The notes under the pieces were generated by a model. It did no database searches, was not told the DNA's origin, and saw nothing but the letters and a program-made list of their open reading frames with translations. DNA of 64,000 nt from Tubulanus polymorphus. Lineage: Eukaryota; Nemertea; Palaeonemertea; Tubulaniformes; Tubulanidae. A program made the position numbers and the translations under genes. The DNA lies in the NCBI RefSeq assembly GCF_964204645.1, contig NW_027437443.1:53739-117738 (forward strand). Direction: 5' to 3'. Shown here piece after piece: positions 11,507-21,646 of this stretch. Position 1 is the stretch's first letter; each line of letters starts with the position of its first letter.

Positions 11507-12229
11507 GTTTTGTTAATTCTAGTTCATCTCATACACAGAAAGTGTGTACATGAATTGTCTAGAGATGTTGGATTTCGACGTCACACAATGTTTTCTTATT
11601 GTTTAGTGTATTTAAATTTGTTAATGATTACCGCTCATTTATTGTTGTTGTTAGTTAAAGAAACGAGTTGAGGTTTCAACTTGTTGAAAGCAGGCCGGGC
11701 GTTTTTAATGCTAGAACTTGTGCAATATATCGAATGAGTTTGAATTGGAAATTACATGTGCAATAACATGATTGATAAAATGTGTGTTTGGTTGTGTTGC
11801 AAGTGATTTTTGTGTGTAAATGGGATTTAATGTGTTTGTATGTGTTAGGTGATTCTTGGTTAAGTATGTATAGGATAATATGTTATGGATATTCTCATTT
11901 GTGACGTCCATGGTTGTTTGAGTTGATGAGAGTTTGAGTTAATTGTCGGGATAGTGCAATATAAACGCGTGTAGTAATAATAATAATACACAAACGTATT
12001 AAATTGTTAGTGTTTCTTTAAATTGTTAGTGACGAAATTCACGTTGTTAATTCATGGAAATCCATGGTTGTTTGATTAAACTGATGTTTAATTAAGTCGG
12101 GATAGTGCAATATGAATGTGTAATCAGATACACAACTGTATTCAATTGTTGATGTTGTTTCTTCTGAATCTGTTAATGACTTAAATTTAATCATTCTAAT
12201 TGTTAATGTCGAGTTTGTTTTCTACAACA

Positions 12230-12533
12230 GCCTAATTCAGGTCGACCAAGATCCAATCGGATTATCACATCGTAAAGCAGTCAGGTTTGCGATTTTTTAA
12301 TCGGGAACCTGAAATGAGTAACAACTGCAATGGATTGATCACAGCTGAATCATAAGGATAGAACAAGTTCTATTTCTTATGACTGATGTCGCAGCCAATC
12401 AATGGCGAGTATTTTGTTCGGCCACATGATCGATAGTGCTGATCGAGTTGTAGTCGACCAATCAGCGGCCATGTGTGTACTACTGCTGTTCTTACGACAA
12501 TCTGATTGGTTCGTAAGTCGGCCTGACCTAGGC
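12230..12533. mobile_element. Long inverted-repeat MITE between ZCWPW1 and DCAF17
   Basis: The outer arms are GCCTAATTCAGGTCGACC plus ATCCAATCGGATTATC on the left and the inverted GACAATCTGATTGG plus GGCCTGACCTAGGC on the right. A second, inner stem pairs CAATGGATTGATCACAGCTG with CGCAGCCAATCAATGG. The element is about 300 bp with no coding capacity. Confidence 0.65.
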
Positions 12534-13585
12534 TTTAAGCTCTTGTTAAGAAAAGTTAAATTTGTGCAATAAAAGATTAGATAAGTTTGCGCAATGCAAT
12601 ACTTACCGGTTGTTAAAACATTGCTTTTGTTTTATTAATTCTAGACGTAATAGAATTCACTCTATTTTAGTTATTCAATTAAGATTTATATTTGTTAGGT
12701 ATGAAGTGAAGTTTGTTGTGCAAAGGGAAGCTCTTGATAAAGAGCAATACTTAAACGGTGTACTTCACTACAGTAGTGTAGGTTGAAGAGGTAGAAATTT
12801 ACTATGGATCAAACCACAATGATAAACAACCAAACAATTTTAAAACATTGACAAATTCATTAAGAACTCACAATTTTCAGTTTTTAATAAAAAAATGATA
12901 ATTCAGGGTTCTCGACGAATTTTCATTGATTTTAAAACTTTTTGTTTTCTTTTTACATTGTGGGGTTTGACATTGTACATATCCACTATTATTTCATAGG
13001 TTTCCTTTCCTGGATTCTGTAAATACATGTATATTGTAGTTTTGCCTATTTACTGAGTTTAGATAAACATTCATTCATTCACTTGTACATATCATTGAAA
13101 TTTGTTCTATTTGTGAATAATGTAAATATTTGTTGTTTTTTTTTCAAATTGTTCAATGACTTGTTCAATAAATTGTTATTTAAACATTTGTTATGTTATT
13201 AGATATATATTGTACATATTCATAAAGTTGGTGTTTTAAAATCTTATGTTTAATAATTCATGTTCATCAAAATTCATTCCATTTTTTTTAGAATAAATGT
13301 ATTTCATAATATTTACACAAAAGTTTCTTTCAATAATTTGACATTTCCTCTTGGAGGAGAGAACTACCTGGCTACTGATGTAGTTTGCTGAAATCCTTTG
13401 GAAGAAAAAATTACGCAAGAAAAATGCAATGCAGTATAAAATTTCATATTTTCATTAATCATGGACATAATTGCGATAACTAACCCTCTGCATAGATGCT
13501 GATATTGTGGTCACAATTTTGTTTGAAATTTAGCAAAGTTTTCTCGTCCTATATACAATTACTTGTGTACAGACGTAAAGTTTGT

Positions 13586-16500
13586 TCATTTACTTCTCTT
13601 TTTCTTCTTGGTAGTTTTTTTAACAGCACCAGTGGTATCCAATCTACGATCGAGTCTATACACATAACAACTAAATTTCGACATCGGTCCTTTCACTATA
13701 TCGATTATTGTATCCATATCTATCAGTACTGTATGCCCGTAAAGCTGCAATGAAAGAAATAAATTCTAAAAGCCTGGAAAATTTGGATGCAACTCTACAC
13801 TGCCAGTCGAGCGTGACACAATAGAACTTTTTACTCAAATGTGAACTCTGAACTGATTGGACAAAACAGACAGTTCCTACAGATCAATCATTCCTGGATA
13901 CAAGAGCTTGAATCATCGGAACTGTTTATCTCTAAATCCATTATCATTCCGTGGTTTTGTAAGCAAATTTTTATCCTATAAACTACTATTTGGTTACTGC
14001 CTAATTAGGTTAAAAATATCCCGCTCCTGACCCATTTAGGCGTAGTTTACTGTCCAACTACAAATTAGACAAAAATTTCTAATTGCCTATTTCTCAAAAT
14101 TGAAGGAGTTTTTGGAATTTGTTCAAATGAAAGGATTTCAAGCACCTTTAAAACATTTTTTTGTTATGAAGGATTTTTTTTAGGAATCAAGGAGTTGTAG
14201 AGACCCTGAAAGAGAGGATGTGCAGTTGTACCTCTTTCCATGGATGTTGTAGTTGAACTGTTTTTAGAAACTGTCCAGTCATATTGTCGAACATGTCTAT
14301 TCTGCCTTTAGTGCCTGTTTCTTCAGTTCGGTCCACGTATATCAGCGATATCACTTCTAAACAAGGCTCATAATCTATACTGTTTATATAAACCTGCAAT
14401 CAATGTTGTTAATCATTATAGAATACAACTGGACTTAAGAGTGAATAAGGTATTGATATTGCAAGAGCACATACCTCATTAGTGGTTTCATTAAATTGAT
14501 CTGGTTGAAATCTTCTTTTAATACATCTTCCAGATGATGTCACCTACAATATGGGTAAGACAGAATTCATAATTCATGAAAATAAGAAACTTTAGATTAT
14601 ATCAGCAGTTTGTATACATACAGTAATAGAGGGTGGAGCACTTTCAGATTGAGCTAGAATCGTAGGTTTCAGAGTGCAATATTCCTTGATTTGATGCTGA
14701 CCAGTCACTGGATTCTTATCACCAATTTTCAACACCCTCCAAACAAAAATTCAGCATTCAAATTCAGTACAACATGCCTTAAGGCAATATCAGTTTTATG
14801 ATGTTGTACCTACCTGACTTGTTTAGGTCCGAGATGCAGAATTTTTTCAGATCCATCCAAGTGAAACGTAGCTGATTCTGGCTCAATGGACACGTCATCC
14901 ATATCTAATACACCTCCATGAGCCTACAATAAGAAGAGAGATAATACTTTCGAACTAATAATCTTCAGTTTTCGATCAACGAAATAGAAATTCGGACAGG
15001 GTCTATACCAGGTAACCATTTTCCAGTGCATGCACGTGATGTATGCCTTCCTTTCCATGTGGAGTAATAATATAATGCCAGGGAATGCCACCAAACTGGA
15101 CATTGTGAAGAGCACACTTTACTTCTAATAGTATTGGAGGACGCTCTGCAAAGAAATTTGTAGAATATTGTTTTCCCTGTCAAGAATCCAATCAATTAAC
15201 ACTTTTAAATACGTCAGACATGATGGAAATTGTTTGATTGTATGCGTGATCTAGATAGAACTCTCAACAAATTTTCCCGACTTTTCTCTGATTCTTCGCA
15301 AAATTGCCTGACTTTACCCTGATTTCCAGGTAAGTGACCTTCCTGTCAAATCTCGCAAATTAGCCTAAACAATAAGTAAGAATGTCAATCAAATGCTTTT
15401 CAAGCTGTAATCGTTATTAGAATAAAGACATCCACCAAGGCAAACCGTAATCAGTATAGAGCAGGGAAGATCTACTGTAAAATCAGTATTTGTAAAGACT
15501 GCTCACCTGTAAGTTTCAGATTAATCGGTAATCCGCAAGACGTATCACCTACGATACCATGGCCCTCAACGTACTCTCCCAGCTTCGCCCTGAAAAGTAA
15601 ATTCTGTAATCAAATAAAATTTAGATTGAATTTCGTTGTACTACGCACCATCTAAACCAAAGTCAGCTCCACTGACCTCGGACATCAATCTTTCGAAACT
15701 ATGAAAACGAACAACTCCGCCGTGATGCATGGTAATCAATAAACCAACACTAACTATAACATCAGTTACAGTCGGACCAAACACCTGAAATAAAACGAGA
15801 AATCATTAAACCTCAAATGATAAATACTGTGTACTCTGACTTTACTGAGTTAGACACAGAGTGGCCACTTTCCTGGAAAAATTCACTCTAAAAATCAGGG
15901 AAAAGTCAGGGAGACAGCTAGATCGCGCGTTAAATCAAACAGTTTCAGTCTATGTCTTACCTATTTGACTGTGTTAATTGATTGGATTCTTAGCAGATCG
16001 AGTCTGGGAAAACAACGTACATGTCAGGGAATACGGGTAGTCAGGGGAAAAGTGAGTCAAATAAAAGTGGCCACCCTGAGACAGTCTACTGCCATTATTC
16101 AACATCTAATCTTTAAGCAGAGTAAAACAGAATACTAGTTCTTTCTTCGTTTAAGGTCTATGCTTGCCTCTTTGGTGATTTCCATCATAGCCACAAATTC
16201 TAACGGATAAACAGACAATATAGCGATTGTTTGTACAACATTCCCTGCTACACCAGACTGAAAGAATAATAATTTTATTCAGTGAAAATATATAATCAGG
16301 ACAAAAATGTTTTATCAAATATAGGACCTAGCTTGGAAACAAATCTTAGATTTAAGACCACTCGAGTCCACTTTTTCTACAGACATACAAATATCAAGTA
16401 ACTGTACCTCTCGTTGCTGGTATTGATTAGATTGTTTTGAGCGTAATTCCAGTTGATAGCCTTCCTTAGCCCAAGCTATATGTCTAAAACGTAATTATCA

Positions 16501-17849
16501 AATAATATTACATTATTATTATAATCATTTCAATGCAGGTTTTGCCATTGTTAGTAAGAAACACGTACAAAAATTTACATCTGGATAAAGGAGCCAGGAA
16601 TACCGATTCTAATAGTAAACCACTGTCTACGTCATATCTTACAAGTCGATTGTTAGCTTTTAAAGCGTATTGGCAAGGTCTAGACGATCTTCTGGTGTCT
16701 CTTAATTCGTGTGGATTTTCCTAATTTGAAAAGATAAAACTACCACCTATAGTAAAACGAACTGATCATCCAAATCAATTAATTAGATAACCTCAGGATG
16801 TCCATTCCCCATGCTTGAACTTTTACTCTAAAATTTTTCCAATTTTAAAGCAGGTTTTTTTTTCAATTCTCGATGTTTTGCTTACCATATTTACTTCACA
16901 TATAAGGCTTTCGATAACTTTTTCTTTAACATCACACATTGGACGTTCGTATAATAATCGAGCTTCATTCTGATTCCTATATAACAAAAAAATATTACGA
17001 AAGTCCCGTTAAATATTCATCTAGTAAAAAAGCTCCTAATAATTCAAATGCAGGTTAGCTTATTGAAAATGGATCAATCTTGAGTCTTTAAGAATAAATT
17101 CAAGCCCACTTAAAACTTGCTTACAGCGTATAACATGAGCAATCTTGGTTATAATATAGTCGACCATTACTGCAATGAAAAAAAAACTCAAATGAGAAAA
17201 CTACATTTTGAATTAGACTGTAATATAAGTTACAACAGGAATTATGAAATAAGTAAATTAAGAGACTTATCAAGTAATCAGAAGTGATACAAACTAATGG
17301 ATAATATAACATAGAAACAGTTACAAGAAACAGATTTAGATTATACTGATATCCACCAGGCTGTCATAATTAAGGTTGCCCGATGATGCAGTCACCTTAA
17401 AACATTCTGAAAATATTATTCTATACTTAACCCCTCATATGTCAGTTTCCGGCTGCAATGCTTTTCGTGGATTTTGATGAATTTGGCATCTTTCTGGAAT
17501 CATGAATTAAAACTGAAAATTTCTAAAACTAATGTTTTTAAGTTTTGTGCTGATTAAAGTGCAAATAAAAATCATTATTTCTGAAAATCTTGCATCTTGC
17601 AATAAATTGTGCATCATCGACTCAGCTTACACGAATACATTACTAGACTTTGTACTACAGATAAATAAAATTAAATTGAATTGCCCGGGCACTCATTTAG
17701 ACTGAGTTATTGCACTTGGAATCGATTAAATATTCCTGACTCACGGCTGTCATCAGATTTCTGATGATTCTATAATTATTCTTCCTCCTTTCATTAGTTT
17801 TGCAGCTGTATTCATTGTCATTTAACAACTTTAGAACATTGCGTGACAT
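13586..17849 (-). CDS. DCAF17: DDB1- and CUL4-associated factor 17
   Basis: Family role: substrate receptor of the CUL4-DDB1 ubiquitin ligase, nucleolar in vertebrates; human loss causes Woodhouse-Sakati syndrome. Fifteen exons on the minus strand: 17849-17745, 17493-17432, 17169-17125, 16976-16886, 16720-16569, 16483-16408, 16257-16168, 15784-15645, 15589-15507, 15145-15009, 14923-14814, 14736-14622, 14543-14475, 14393-14232, 13744-13586. They sum to 1596 nt, 531 aa; human is 520. Matches to the family run the full length: NGRLYYNQ with LLYERPMC, LAPLSRCKFLHIAWAKEGYQ, LSVYPLEFVAMMEI then VTDVIVSVGLLITMHHGGVV, HLDGSEKILHLGPKQVRVLK, and FSCYVYRLDR near the end, followed by a lysine-rich tail. 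The intron after 16168 appears to start with GC (GCAAGC). The donor after the exon ending at 15645 (GTAGTA) was chosen for phase; the GTGCGT four bases earlier breaks the frame. Confidence 0.93.
13873..14205. mobile_element. GTCCCTACAGATC-end MITE in the last DCAF17 intron
   Basis: Starts GTTCCTACAGATCAATCATT and ends with AGGAATCAAGGAGTTGTAGAG, an approximate inverted pair. The interior (TTAGACAAAAATTTCTAATTG, CTATTTCTCAAAATTGAAGG shortened) matches the copies at 31002-31415 and 24569-24901. Non-coding. Confidence 0.7.
15172..15345. mobile_element. Partial CAGGGTGGCCAC-family MITE in a DCAF17 intron
   Basis: Contains the subfamily interior AAGAATCCAATCAATTAACA and TTGTTTGATTGTATGCGTGA, then CCCTGATTTCCAGGTAAGTG. 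The left end is truncated. Confidence 0.6.
15857..16078. mobile_element. CAGGGTGGCCAC-family MITE in a DCAF17 intron
   Basis: Left end AGTGGCCACTTTCC and right end AAAAGTGGCCACCCTG are inverted. The interior TTAATTGATTGGATTCTTAG is the reverse complement of the copy at 11222-11506. Confidence 0.75.
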
Positions 17850-18018
17850 TTCTAATGTAATGAGAATTAATTAGATTTGAATTTGAGATGAGAATAGGGG
17901 CGCTCCGAGAAAATCTTAGCGCAAACCGGTCGTTTCCCCGATAGGCGACGCTACTGAAAACCCGACGGAAACAAACGATCATCACCGGAAACATACGATC
18001 TTCCTTGCAACGTCGACA
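17850..18018. promoter_or_regulatory. Compact bidirectional promoter, DCAF17/SSR3
   Basis: Only 169 bp separate the two start codons. The segment is richer in CpG than the flanks and has a direct near-repeat, GACGGAAACAAACGATCA and ACCGGAAACATACGATCT (about 17966-18001), each with a GGAA core of ETS type. There is no TATA box. A shared, housekeeping-type promoter is the simplest reading. Confidence 0.6.
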
Positions 18019-19931
18019 ATGGCCGTGGGAAAGAAACTTACCCGTGAAGAGGAGCTTTTACTCCAAGATTTTAGCCGAAATGTCACCACGAAGTCATCGG
18101 CTTTATTCTACGGAAATGCATTTATCGTTTCTGCAATCCCTATTTGTAAGTGTTACCGACATTACTCGACGAATCAGTCAAAAATCGACGAAATACTCGT
18201 ACGTTTTTTACATTTCCGGGTTCTACTCGCTTGCCAGGGCATTGCAGTGCCTTCATAACGAATATGTGTTGCATCTGTGATGGACTGTTACTATTGTTCA
18301 GTATGGCTCATGACAGTTGACTTTTCAAATTATCCTTATTAGAACAGTAATTCCTAACTACCAAATCCTGACCTTGCTATATACTTTCACACAGGGCTGT
18401 TTTGGAGAATTCACCAGATGGACCCATACCAATCTGGAATCATGTTCGGTATGATGACGCTAGTTAGCACATACTTGATGTCATTCGCGTATAAGAATGT
18501 CAAGTTCGTCCTCAAGCACAAGTGAGTATTGAATACTGTAGTTCAATTTCGTGGAGCCATTCCTGCAAATCCTGGTTCCTAGATAAGATTGTCATGGATC
18601 GAAAAACTTCTCGATTTCAGAGTTGCTTTGAAACGTGAAGAAGCCGTTACTCGCGAAGTGATGAAGTCGATCGGAGATGATAAGAAAATGTCGAAGAAAG
18701 AGAAAGACGAAAGGTGAACAATGATTGAAAATACTGGCAGAAATCAAACTCAATCGGTTCCAATGTATTAATAATGATTAAGATATCAGGGCCCTGTTTC
18801 ATGAAAAAGTATCACCCAAAAATTGGTTAAGTTGGAATTGTTGCCGTCAATGAAAATATGAAGTAACCAATAACAATTACACCTGATTTGCAAAAAAAAA
18901 TTAGTTTCAATATGATTTCGATAACTCAAACGGTTATTTTTATTTTATCAATTGTTGTTTCTTGTTTCAGAATTTTGTGGAAAAAGAACGAAGTAGCCGA
19001 TTATGAAGCGACCACTTATTCTATATTCTACAATAACGCTTTCTACTTGTTGTTGATGATCTTGTTATCGTTTTACGTTCTACGATCGTTCTCACCGATG
19101 TTGTATCCTTTTATCGTGCGGCGACTGTCGCCGCAACTCGCGAAAAATGGCTCGATGATCGTAAGTGGAAATTACTAAAAATGAGGAATCGAGTTTAGGT
19201 AGTGTATAGGATAAACATTAGCTGCTTACAAAACCACAAAATTAACGGATTAGGCTAAACAAAAATGATACCTTGTTTCTCCGCAGCAGCCGGGTCATTT
19301 TTGTAAAATATGATAAAATTTATAAACAGTTCATTTCTATAGCGGCCGGGTCTGTTATGGTAAAATTGATCACGATTTAAAAAAAAGTAATGTATAGGGT
19401 AGATAGGCGACCGGCCGGGTCAACATTTAAGCTCAGCAGAGGGGAGAAACAAGGTATCAATTTTTTTTAGCCTTACTAAGATAAACGGTACCGATATAGG
19501 AGGAGTCTACTGTATTTGGGATATAAAAGTGATAAGACACTTCCTGAAAATATGAAATTCTCTCCTTTAAAACTCGTTTTATCCAGGAATGACTGATCTG
19601 TAGGGACCCTGTATTACCGGTAAGTTATTCCTAGATATCAATTGTAATCGTACACGAGGTATTACGGTAGACTATTATTCCCTTATTAGAGTTGTTTTTT
19701 GGTATAATTCAACTCTGACAAACACTTATTACCCGGTAATAGAAGATTCATAATAGTTTGGTACAGTTGATTCAATGTTGTAGACAAATACTGAAATCCC
19801 GATAATTTTGACTCTTGTCTTTTCCCGTGTTGAATTTTCCTTGACTTTCTTACAGTAACTACATTTTATCAGTAGGCGTCGCATCTGGACTGATCGCGTT
19901 ATTCTCGACGAGTACCAAAACTGGAAAATAG
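18019..19931 (+). CDS. SSR3: Translocon-associated protein subunit gamma (signal sequence receptor 3)
   Basis: ER membrane subunit of the TRAP complex, which sits beside the Sec61 channel and assists insertion of some secretory and membrane proteins. Exons: 18019-18145, 18395-18521, 18621-18713, 18971-19099 and 19856-19931; 552 nt, 183 aa (human 185). Family signatures are clear: [70 protein letters not shown] and a final [17 protein letters not shown]. Four hydrophobic segments are present. The exon 4 donor was chosen by phase and homology: GTTGTA at 19100 gives SFSPI-NYILS. A much better consensus donor, GTAAGT, lies 61 bp further at 19161, but using it enters the last exon at a TAA. Confidence 0.94.
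18789..18895. mobile_element. Diverged GGGCCC-end MITE in SSR3 intron 3
   Basis: Starts GGGCCCTGTTTCATGAA. The interior GAAAATATGAAGTAACCAAT and the following AATTACACC match the copy at 35381-35511. The right terminus has decayed. Confidence 0.6.
19267..19458. mobile_element. GATACCTTGTTTCTCC-end MITE in SSR3 intron 4
   Basis: Left end GATACCTTGTTTCTCC and right end GGAGAAACAAGGTATC are perfect inverted repeats of 16 bp. The interior carries three GGCCGGGTC / AGCCGGGTC blocks. A partial copy in reverse orientation lies at about 28985-29097, sharing TACCATAACAGACCCGG and AGGAGAAACAAGATATC. Confidence 0.8.
19500..19611. mobile_element. Solo end of the GTCCCTAC MITE family
   Basis: TTTGGGATATAAAAGTGATA through CAGGAATGACTGATCTGTAG and GGGACC matches one terminal ~110 bp of the elements at 24569-24901 and 31002-31415 (reverse). 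The rest of the element is not recognisable. Confidence 0.6.
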
Positions 19932-20461
19932 ATACGAGAAACGGAGACGAAAGATCGCGGAGAGAGTGCAGCTGAAATTTCTTGAATGGATTTAATGATA
20001 AAAGAATAGACTCTTTGAGATCGAGAATGAGACAGTCGTGGAAATCCACCTGTTCGATGATAATCAGTGACTGCATTTACAAGGTCTTTCTCCGTGCATG
20101 CGGTTCATATTCTTGATTTATTCGTCGAACGCCAGAAAAGGACGGACACAATGTTTAGATACTTAAAGCAATTTTCAACTGTCTCTTCTTATGTAAGAGT
20201 GATGTATAAAGATTATATTCATCAAGATTTTCCGCAAGATTTATTTATGCATAAAAAAAATGAAATAATTTTTAATATAATAAAACGACACCCACAGCAG
20301 ATACCTGGCTTGTTTCTTTTTGTTTGTTTTTTCTGTCCTAGAATTTTATTCATCAATAATATGACTATCTGTGTGGTAGTGCCCCAATATTGCGTTGTTG
20401 GACATCGAACTGCCTATTAGCGATGTGACAAGTCCATCAAAATTGGCCTCTGGGTCCACCT

Positions 20462-20575
20462 TAGTCAGTAACCTGTCTGTGGTTTAGTTTCACAATCGGA
20501 TATTTTCACAAACCACAGTTGGTATAAGCCCATCCGATTATAAAAAGCTTACCACCAACGATTAGGTAACTAACT
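20462..20575. mobile_element. MITE with TAGTCAGTAACC / GGTAACTAACTA ends, intact copy
   Basis: Ends TAGTCAGTAACCTG and AGGTAACTAACTA are inverted. The interior CACAATCGGATATTTTCAC and GCCCATCCGATTATAAAAAG is also partly inverted. A second copy at 32569-33415 has the same sequence in reverse but is split by about 730 bp between ATACCAAC and TGTGGTTTG, so this copy is its empty site. Confidence 0.75.
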
Positions 20576-20999
20576 AGGTCCACCTCTGACTTTCTGGTTT
20601 AGAAATTGGCCATTAGAGATTAACTCCCAACGAAATTTATATAATTTGGTGTAAATAAGTCATTTGATTTCTCCAAAGCGGCGTAGTGTGAACATTTTTC
20701 TCGCCACAAGAATAATGATTCTGATGTTACCCGAACCGTCTTGTGTCACCATCTGTCGGATATCTCCTACACCACTGAACATAAACAAAATGGACTGGAA
20801 TTGAGGATAAAAATCGTCATGTAAAATCACAAGCAACGTGAGATTCATTTCATCCCAGGTCATCTTTTCTATTCAGATGAATAACATATACGTAATCGCA
20901 TCTTTTCGATAGGTTTTACATGTAGTTGCATTCTTAAAACGAATGTTAAATATACAGGTTAAAATGAAACCGGAACAGCTGATCTCAAGCACGGGCTCG

Positions 21000-21436
21000 T
21001 TACGATAGCTGGGGGTCCAAAATCAAAGATTTGACCCAGTATCCTAGGTACCACCTATAAAAAAAGAACCCCTGTGATCTCAAGGTGGACGATAGCATCA
21101 TCACACCAGCAAGACGAAGCACATAGACTGATGGTACATCATACGAGGACCAACGTGAAGCTTCACTCCTTCTTCCCGTCATCTATCCGTCTATGGAATA
21201 GTGTACCAGAAGAGATATGTGCTGCGTCCTCAGCAGATGCATTCAAGGCTGCGCTCCTCCGGGAGTGGAGCTCCAAATAGATGTGACCTACTCAGCCAAC
21301 ATTGTTTTCTTTTTTTTAAACTGTACATATTTGAATTTTAACCGTAACTGATATCCAGTCCGAGCATCGCTGACAAACGCTGTGGGACAATGCCCAACTA
21401 CAGGTCCTCCACATTACTCTAAAGAAGAAGAAGAAG
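21000..21436 (+). mobile_element. 5'-truncated non-LTR retrotransposon (LINE) 3' end
   Basis: An open frame ending at 21280 reads RTNVKLHSFFPSSIRLWNSV and then PEEICAAS, the pattern typical of the extreme C-terminus of LINE reverse-transcriptase ORFs (R-T-x-x-x-x-S-F-F-P-x-x-I-x-x-W-N-x-x-P). A 3' UTR follows, ending GCTGTGGGACAATGCCCAAC and CAGGTCCTCCACATTACTC, then an (AAG)n tail. The last ~58 bp match the 3' end of the SINE at 35101-35289 almost base for base. The 5' boundary is uncertain. Confidence 0.85.
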
Positions 21437-21646
21437 ATCTCAAATGAAAATGAATACTTTCACATTTCTGTACATTCTTTGCTGAAAAGTGTTTTCCATT
21501 GTAGTTTTATTTCCATGCCTATTGTATAACCATTTTGTTATGTCATGCAATATCATCCTCATCTTTTTATTCCAGACACTATCTATTCAGAAAATTAGTG
21601 GTACATTGATCTAGGCGTCTTTAATTCTGGTAGAGTGCGAATTATT

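Larger units (their letters stand above)
11118..13585. other. Convergent 3' spacer between ZCWPW1 and DCAF17
   Basis: This holds the two 3' UTRs and repeats, and no gene I recognise. A MITE copy lies at 11222-11506. Around 11908-12117 there is an imperfect direct duplication: TCCATGGTTGTTTGA and GTCGGGATAGTGCAATAT each occur twice, about 152 bp apart. A second inverted-repeat element lies at 12230-12533. From 12850 the sequence is AT-rich with candidate AATAAA signals near 13169. Small open frames here look random. Confidence 0.6.
19932..21646. other. Spacer SSR3-FBXW5
   Basis: SSR3 3' UTR followed by mobile-element debris: a MITE at 20462-20575 and a LINE 3' end at about 21000-21436. Open frames at 20067-20420 and 20660-20863 show no family resemblance and no exon structure, and are not called. 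The last ~200 bp precede the FBXW5 start and should contain its promoter. Confidence 0.55.

Noticed and set aside
20067-20420. 117-aa plus-strand open frame after SSR3
   Set aside because: Composition and stop pattern fit random 3' UTR sequence; no similarity to a known family that I can recognise.
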